Assembly: GCA_023974075.1 (NCBI GenBank)
Contig: JAMFTG010001374.1
Location: 1-64,000 of the forward strand
Length of the DNA stretch: 64,000 nucleotides
Origin: Chaenocephalus aceratus
Taxonomy: Eukaryota > Chordata > Actinopteri > Perciformes > Channichthyidae
Direction of reading: 5' to 3'
Under the pieces are notes generated by a model. It made no database searches. It was not told the DNA's origin and was given only the letters and a program-made list of their open reading frames with translations. How positions within the stretch are numbered: position 1 is the stretch's first letter; every line of letters starts with the position of its first letter. This document shows positions 57,525 to 64,000 of the stretch, in pieces. The position numbers and the translations under genes are program-made.

Positions 57525-57609
57525 CTGTGTCTGTCTCTGTGTGTGTGTGTGTGTGTCTGTCTTTGTGTGTGTGTGTGTCTCTGTGCGTGTGTGTGTGTGT
57601 GTGTGTGTT
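57184..57609. repeat. Compound (TG)n/(TCTG)n array
   Basis: About 425 bp of TG blocks separated by TCTGTCTC or TCTGTCTT. It produces long Cys/Val or Thr/His frames that are not coding. A second TG array lies at 57702-57788. Confidence 0.96.
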
Positions 57610-57700
57610 AGTTCTCACTGCAGGGCTATAATGCCGATAATCCTATGCAACACAAAAAGAAGAAGAGGGAGAGTAATCCTGTGATGTATTTCTTTATTTT

Positions 57701-57789
<89 letters not shown>

Positions 57790-58099
57790 GGGGGATGTAA
57801 AATGCTAAGCAGTCTCTATTCCCCTCATGTTTCTCTGGGGGTCTTCCTCGCTGCTTTATAATGTGTTGGTTCTTCCGGTTAAAGCGTCACTTAGCTTAGC
57901 GCAGTGGTTCTCAAACTTTTTCTGTCAGAAAAAAAAAAGTCGGCCCCCCCAACGCAAATAGTCAGGCTCAGTGGCGGCGCCAGAGATGTATTTTGGGGGT
58001 GCTGTGGGGTAGCTTGACGTTTCATAGAGGGTGCTCAAACATTTAGGGTTTCCCATTAATGCACCGGGCGCTCCAGAGGAATGTTCTCCTGCAACACTC

Positions 58100-58325
<226 letters not shown>

Positions 58326-58384
58326 GTACCCGCGACTATTACAATGAAGGCTCGATAATCAGCTCACGGCATATAGGTGTAAGC

Positions 58385-58600
58385 AGGGGTCAAGTGCTAT
58401 TTTTATAGGTGGTGTGTGGACCTCACATAGGGGGGTCCGGGGGCATGCTCCCCCGGGAAGATTTCTAAATATTGAAGTTGAAAGCATCAATCTGGTGCAC
58501 TTTGAGAGCAACATGAGAGATCTATGGATCCTTCTCTCAACACCCAGATGAAACAGAACTGGAAACAGATTTACTTTTTCTTTATGGATATTTTACAAAT
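58385..58600. repeat. Dispersed repeat, copy B
   Basis: Counterpart of 50370-50640, without the internal 20-bp duplication. Confidence 0.75.
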
Positions 58601-59082
58601 CACTCCCCTTTTAAACTTTATTCTTGTTTCGCTGTCATATAGTATTTCATACCAGTTTTTCATTTATTCTCTTATTTATTTATAACTATAATGATCATAT
58701 AAACGTGTGCTTCGGAAATAATAGTTTACATTAATGGTGTCCAAACCGTTTGAGACCCACTGAGATAACGCTGAGAGTCCTTTAGCTCACGGAGCCTCTC
58801 AGTCTGCCAGGAAGGACTCTCCTCCACTTTGTTGTTGAAAAGACTCCTTATATCCGTTAGCGTAGCTCGCTAGCACCGGAAGCTTTAATGAAACACAGAG
58901 ACCCAGACGTAATAGTACTGTATCATATTAATTTCGAATCAATAATTTTTTTAATTATGATTTGTTTTTGTTTTTTTAAATAACCATTTTTCCTCCTGGT
59001 CTCTCGCGCCCCCCCTGCCATGCCTCTGCGCCCCCCCTGCCATGCCTCTGCGCCCCCCACTTTGAGAACCACTGGCTTAGCG

Positions 59083-59527
59083 TCACTTAGTTTAGCGTTG
59101 ATAGCTTTATCAACCTTTACCTGACAAAGAAACTGATTTTTAAGCTTTTAAATGAACTGTTATTGAGTTATAACAGTTTTTCACACGAGAAACTAACCAT
59201 ATAATATAGATCACCAATATGTGATTACTTTAGCAAATAAACTTGTATTAGAGGTATAACGTTGATGTCTGGAGCTGTGAGGATAGCTCCGGTTAGCTTA
59301 AAGAAACACGTCATCAATGTTTTAAAATGACACAGGTCTCACTGTCTGACCATAGGGGGTTAAATAATAACTTATATTTAAATTAGGAGAGCCACCAATT
59401 AGGCAATAGCTAGCTAGATAGTTAACATTTACTAGCTAGCTTGTTAGAGGGGTAGCTAATGTAAGCTAGGTACATAGATAGCAAACGCGTATATTTTTAA
59501 GAAGTTCAAGTCAATTTATATTAAAAC
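59083..59527. other. Unassigned AT-rich DNA
   Basis: No gene found. GCTAGC-rich stretch near 59405-59470. Confidence 0.5.
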
Positions 59528-60402
59528 TAGGGATGCACGATAATTATCGGTCCGATATTAGGAATTATGACGTCATCCCGATAAACCCGATACCAGTATT
59601 AATAGCCCCGATAATATACAATATATTTTTTGGGTAAAAAAGACAAAAATACTGCGGTGTGGGTGGATTGGGATGAGGGGCGCTTGTTTTTCACTCGGCT
59701 CCTCCCGTTTTGCCAGTCCTGTGGTGTTAGTGGTTTAGGAAGAGGGGAGTTCGCTCCCTAATACTTCGAACCTGATCAGTCACCTGAAACATTGCCATCG
59801 CTACGATGGTGTGTTAAAAGCGTACGAAGACAATAATACAATACAAAGTGTGTGTGTCTGTGCGCGCGCGTTGGAGCTATGTGCAACTCAAGGCATATGC
59901 TCGAACCGGAGCTGCCTGGACGCTGCAATCATGTTGCGCACTATCGGTGCTGAGTGTGCTGACTTCTCCTACAACGTCCCACTGTCTGCTTCCTGCATCA
60001 AGTCAAGTGCTCGGCGCAGTTGTGGCGAAATGTCGCTCCTCTGTTTTCATTCAAACAGCTCCTTATATCCGTTAGCGCAGCTAGCTAGCACCAGATGCTA
60101 ACAACAACAATGCACGTAAGGTCTCTCTCTCGCTCGGGCCACACACACCCACCCTCCCGGTCCTCCCGATGGCCAGTCGGTGCCTGCCGGTGAGCGTGGA
60201 AGTGTGGTCTGCCACAAGCGGGCGGCAGGAGCATCAACTTGTAGATGGTATTTTAAACTCGATGCGCTCTGAAGCTACGGGGCGGCCGAGGAAAAAAAAT
60301 ACACATGCGTAAATCTTTTTTTATTATCGGTTATCGGTATCGGTCTTGAGAAGCAGGAAGTTATCGGTATCGGTTTTAAAAACCCAATATCGTGCATCCC
60401 TA
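59528..60402 (+). mobile_element. hAT element with BED-finger transposase remnant
   Basis: Ends TAGGGATGCACGATA and TATCGTGCATCCCTA are inverted repeats. The duplication ATTAAAAC at 59520-59527 and 60403-60410 is perfect. Both ends are rich in ATCGG motifs (TTATCGG, TATCGGTATCGG). Around 59690-59800 a broken frame encodes FCQSCGVSGLGRGEF and, after a frame change, NTSNLISHLKHCHRYDG, a BED-type finger. The catalytic core is absent. Confidence 0.9.
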
Positions 60403-60588
60403 ATTAAAACGTTTGTAAAAAATGTGTATACGACAGTAAAGAAATTGGTTTATTGGCCTTAAAGATTTAAATGCCAAAATCTCAGATTATTGCCCCGACC
60501 ATTTAACACACTCGAGTTAAAACGAGGATTTGTGTCCGACAGTCGCTGCACATCAAACAGCAGAGTTTAATCTAGCCTGGTGTGTGTG

Positions 60589-60637
<49 letters not shown>

Positions 60638-60732
60638 CATACTTACATTTCAGAGCAATGTCCTATTTATGGTGCAGACAGAGAGAGAGAGCTGCTGTTG
60701 TTAGCATCGAGGAATGCACCATAGCTATCTGT

Positions 60733-60813
<81 letters not shown>

Positions 60814-61140
60814 AGGGAGAATGGAGCCACTGTTCATCAGCAGAGCGCCGGACCCTCTGAATATTTCTCTTATTAATCTCTTTATTCTTATCTTCTTCAT
60901 CCTCTCTTGTTTCCCGTCTTCCTCACAGAAATCGAGGTCAGCGTTAATTGAAATCCAGACACCTATTAATTAGTGAGAGATTTCTCCCAGTCTCTTGTTT
61001 TTATTCTCTTCGGGGGTTTCACAGATGAATGCAAACTGTTCCACACTCTCCTCTTTATAACGCTGGTCATCAGACTGCCTGTTAGCATGTTAGCATCGTA
61101 ATTAATGGAAGTTAAGGGTGGACTGAAGGTGAAAGACATG
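60403..61140. other. Unassigned DNA with TG and CA arrays
   Basis: (TG)n at 60594-60634 and (CA)n at 60734-60811. No gene recognised. Confidence 0.55.
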
Positions 61141-61144
61141 TTAA

Positions 61145-61719
61145 GGCCCGGACACACCAAACTGACACCAAAGACCTCACACAGACGGGCCCGACTGTTG
61201 CGTCGCCTCGCGTCTCTGCGTCTCGGCCATGTGTCGCACTGGAACACACCGCAAAGACTTCAGTAGCACGTACACACTGCGCATGCGTGAGTGGCAATAC
61301 CTCTCCTTACCAGCAGGCGGCGGCAGTGTGTATTCGTCATTCAAAAGAGGCAACCGGAAGACAGACTGTGCGATAACTGAGAGAAATATAAACAAACAAC
61401 AAATAGCGTGCGTTCCATTTTCACTCTACAGCGAGGAGCTCACGGGGCTTTCCCGAACCTGTGTCGAGAGCTGGAGTTCAATGAAATCTCACATTTGCCT
61501 TCTTAATCGTATGTTTGGGTCCCTCACTACCGTTTCGCTTCTCATGCACTGATTCGCTAGCTGAACAGCCAATCAGAGTGATTTCTTTGGCCGACTGCCC
61601 ACCGACTCGACATGTTGAATCTTTCGGCTGAAAAGACCCGACGGTGCGGGACACACCAATCTGAGTAGGTGCGTGTCGACGCCCACCGACGCCGGTAATC
61701 GGCCTGGTGTGTCCGTGTC
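61145..61719. mobile_element. TTAA-target DNA transposon, non-autonomous (Kolobok-like or piggyBac-like)
   Basis: Flanked by TTAA at 61141-61144 and 61720-61723. Ends GGCCCGGACACACCAAAC and (reverse strand) GACACGGACACACCAGGC are imperfect inverted repeats. Contains CCAATCAGAGTG and a GCGCATGCGTGAG stretch. TTAA duplication is shared by piggyBac and Kolobok superfamilies; the ends alone do not settle which. Confidence 0.75.
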
Positions 61720-61723
61720 TTAA

Positions 61724-62281
61724 CAGGAAAGAGTGATGCTCTGTGTTTACTTCCTGATTAGCTCACAGCCTTCTCTGCACACATCAGAACCGTCTCTGTT
61801 GGCAGTCGTACAAAAAGCATTCGACCCACGTTTCCCCAACAGAGACAGTTGGCTTCACTTTAGAGAACAGGGACCATGCATACACAACATGAACATGAGA
61901 GATGATTTATGCCAGATTTCAATAATCAATTCTATAAAATATAAAACCAGCACATTTATCAGGACAAGGGATTTATAACAACTCAACTGAAAACTCAAAG
62001 TACAGTCAAATTCATGGAACAGATTGAGCCTCAATAATATCCATATTTCGTTGTGTGTTATTGTCATTTGTCCACAGCTATAGTGTATATATGACAATTA
62101 CAATCTGAGGTCCCAGGCTGCTCCAGCAGAGCAACACAATAACACAGACACAACAGTGCAAGTAAATACAATAAAAAAGAATATAGTAGAAATAGTGCAG
62201 AATAGTTTCATATACAAGTAAATGTGTACGCTGTAGCTACTGTATGTACACATGACAATAAAAGCCTGGAATCTTGAACAT

Positions 62282-62283
<2 letters not shown>
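61724..62283. other. Unassigned DNA
   Basis: No gene recognised. A degenerate copy of a common fish sequence, GTACACATGACAATAAAAGC, is near 62246. Confidence 0.45.

Positions 62284-62338
<55 letters not shown>
62284..62338. repeat. (TG)n microsatellite
   Basis: Perfect TG array. The 50 bp after it are nearly repeated at 62717-62762, on the other side of the next MITE. Confidence 0.96.
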
Positions 62339-62391
62339 TGCAGAGTTGTGCTGCTGTTCTGAGAGCATCTAGTGTGTGTGTTAGAGCTGCT

Positions 62392-62691
62392 CGATTATGG
62401 CAAAACTCATAATCTCGATTATTTGGGTCAATAATTAAAAACGATTATCCATTTACTTTGAAAACATAAATGTATTGAAAAGAAAAAAGGTGTAGTATGT
62501 TTTTTAACAGTTGATTACCCTGAACTTTATAATTCAATTAAAAAACCAATAAAACAAATAATATTTCTTTTTTTATAAATAATAATATAAATTAAAATAA
62601 ATAATCGCTTTATTTCGATGATGTGGTTTTCATAATCGTTGCACGCCAAAATCGTAATTGCGATTTAAATACGATTAATTGAGCAGCCCTA
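62392..62691. mobile_element. 300-bp hAT MITE
   Basis: Ends TAGAGCTGCTCGATTATGG and (reverse strand) TAGGGCTGCTCAATTAATCG are inverted repeats. GTGTGTGT flanks both sides (62384-62391 and 62692-62699), consistent with an 8-bp duplication though low complexity. Rich in ATAATCG and CGATTA motifs. Confidence 0.85.
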
Positions 62692-62816
62692 GTGTGTGTG
62701 TGCGTGTGTGTGTGTGTGTGCAGAGTTGTGGTGCTGTACTGAGAGCATCTAGTGTGTGTGTCTTAGAGAAATGGAGTGTGTTATCTGTAGATGTGCCTCT
62801 GTTCTGGCACCATATT

Positions 62817-62817
<1 letters not shown>

Positions 62818-62873
<56 letters not shown>
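62818..62873. repeat. (AATC)n microsatellite
   Basis: About 13 units of AATC followed by the common fish motif TATAGCCCAATATCAC. Confidence 0.96.
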
Positions 62874-62942
62874 GTATATTTATAGCCCAATATCACAAAT
62901 GTTACATTTGTCTCAGTACAGAATATCAGTATGACAATACGA

Positions 62943-63168
62943 CACCCTCTGTCCTTAGACCCTCTGTCCTTAGACCCTCTGTCCTCAGACCCTCTGTCCT
63001 TAGACCCTCTGTCCTCAGACCCTCTGTCCTCAGACCCTCTGTCCTTAGACCCTCTGTCCTTAGACCCTCTGTCCTCAGACCCTCTGTCCTTAGACCCTCT
63101 GTCCTTAGACCCTCTGTCCTCGACCTCTGTCCTTAGACCTCTGTCCTTAGACCCTCTGTCCTTAGACC
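62943..63168. repeat. 15-bp minisatellite CCCTCTGTCCTTAGA, about 15 copies
   Basis: Units alternate CCTTAGA and CCTCAGA. A multiple of three, hence open in frame, but not a gene. Confidence 0.94.
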
Positions 63169-63210
63169 CTCACATCGTACAAGGAAAAACCCACAATATT
63201 TATCCCATAT

Positions 63211-63297
63211 TTACGTTTTCATATCTCCCGCTGTGAACTCTATCTCCACTTCGTCTCCGTGACGCAGCTCCGATCTGAAGACGGGTTCTCCGCACGC
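63211..63297 (-). other. Possible terminal coding exon of an unidentified gene
   Basis: On the minus strand an acceptor-like GTTTCACAAG precedes an open frame of 28 codons to a TAA: ACGEPVFRSELRHGDEV, then EIEFTAGDMKT. It has balanced, non-repeat composition unlike its minisatellite flanks on both sides, and charged residues typical of a structured protein end. I do not recognise the family. The upstream part of such a gene would lie beyond the 36-bp array, outside the window. Confidence 0.35.
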
Positions 63298-63437
63298 CTT
63301 GTGAAACAAGACTAGTTATGAAGCTTCTCTTTGTTGTGTGGTTGGGGGGGGGGGGGAGACAAAGCAGTCCCTGTGTGCTCGATGCAGTCTGAAATATGGA
63401 GGTTGAGCTGGTTGGTCTCACAGCGGGGGGGACTCTT

Positions 63438-64000
63438 TGTGTTGGCTGTCTGTGAGTGCGACGCTCTCCCCTGTGTGTGTCTGTGAGTGCCACGCTCTCC
63501 CCTGTGTGTGTCTGTGAGTGCCACGCTCTCCCCTGTGTGTTGGCTGTCTGTGAGTGCGACGCTCTCCCCTGTGTGTGTCTGTGAGTGCCACGCTCTCCGC
63601 TGTGTGTTGGCTGTCTGTGAGTGCGACGCTCTCCCCTGTGTGTTGGCTGTCTGTGAGTGCCACGCTCTCCCTGTGTGTTGGCTGTCTGTGAGTGCGACGC
63701 TCTCCCCTGTGTGTTGGCTGTCTGTGAGTGCCACGCTCTCCCCTGTGTGTTGGCTGTCTGTGAGTGCCACGCTCTCCGCTGTGTGTTGGCTGTCTGTGAG
63801 TGCCACGCTCTCCCCTGTGTGTTGGCTGTCTGTGAGTGCGACGCTCTCCCCTGTGTGTTGGCTGTCTGTGAGTGCCACGCTCTCCCCTGTGTGTTGGCTG
63901 TCTGTGGGTGCCACGCTCTCCCCTGTGTGTTGGCTGTCTGTGGGTGCCACGCTCTCCCCTGTGTGTTGGCTGTTCTGTGGTGTTGGCTGTCTGTGAGTGC
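63438..64000. repeat. 36-bp minisatellite reaching the window edge
   Basis: The unit includes GTTGGCTGTCTGTGAGTGCC and ACGCTCTCCCCTGTGT, with shorter variants lacking TTGGCTG. Twelve codons per unit keep frames open on both strands. It continues past 64000. Confidence 0.94.

Noticed and set aside
59811..60101. A 96-codon gene in the 59.8-60.1 kb region
   Set aside because: It is the tail of a broken BED-finger transposase frame within a hAT element with clear ends and target duplication, not a host gene.

Overview
The window looks like teleost fish nuclear DNA. It has intron-containing vertebrate genes with GT-AG junctions, many long (CA)n/(TG)n arrays, abundant minisatellites, and a dense set of hAT, Harbinger-like and TTAA-target DNA transposons plus a tRNA-derived SINE of teleost type. 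No prokaryotic features are present.

Layout. (1) 1-4100, + strand: the last seven recognisable exons of a PLTP-like gene (phospholipid transfer protein, LBP/BPI/CETP family), ending in a stop at 4053 and a poly(A) signal. (2) 4158-26949: one hAT element, with a 13-bp terminal inverted repeat and a perfect 8-bp target duplication (CTTTAAAC at 4150-4157 and 26950-26957), swollen to 22.8 kb. Its BED-finger transposase is interrupted by a 921-bp Harbinger-like MITE (4808-5728) and lacks its 3' part. Inside the hAT lies a 20-kb array (6884-26887) of two near-identical units of a different element. Each unit carries one gene: zinc fingers, a coiled coil and a tyrosine recombinase (YR) domain. Around that gene are satellite blocks, GC-rich 251-bp repeats carrying RFX X-boxes, and a hairpin-bearing right end. 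The element borders are a 7-bp sequence, TGTAAGG, shared by target and element, and an unoccupied copy of the target sits next to it. This is what integration of a circular intermediate by a YR predicts (Crypton-like), and it is the most novel feature here. (3) 28910-49442, - strand: a complete ketohexokinase gene (KHK), including the mutually exclusive 135-nt exons 3a and 3c. About two thirds of its length is intronic minisatellite. Two of these minisatellites repeat the exon/intron donor junction itself. (4) 49443-64000: no confidently identified gene, but a graveyard of hAT-type elements with clean 8-bp target duplications, a SINE, a TTAA-flanked element, many microsatellites, a possible first exon near 55.9 kb and a possible last exon (- strand) near 63.25 kb.

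PLTP and KHK converge tail to tail. Without the hAT insertion their coding ends would be only about 2.1 kb apart. Single-base indels, mostly in homopolymers, occur in the two YR gene copies and in the KHK exons that lie next to large VNTRs. These may be long-read assembly errors rather than true inactivation, and I treat gene decay claims with that caution. The long repeat-borne open frames in the window (up to about 900 codons on both strands) are minisatellite artefacts.
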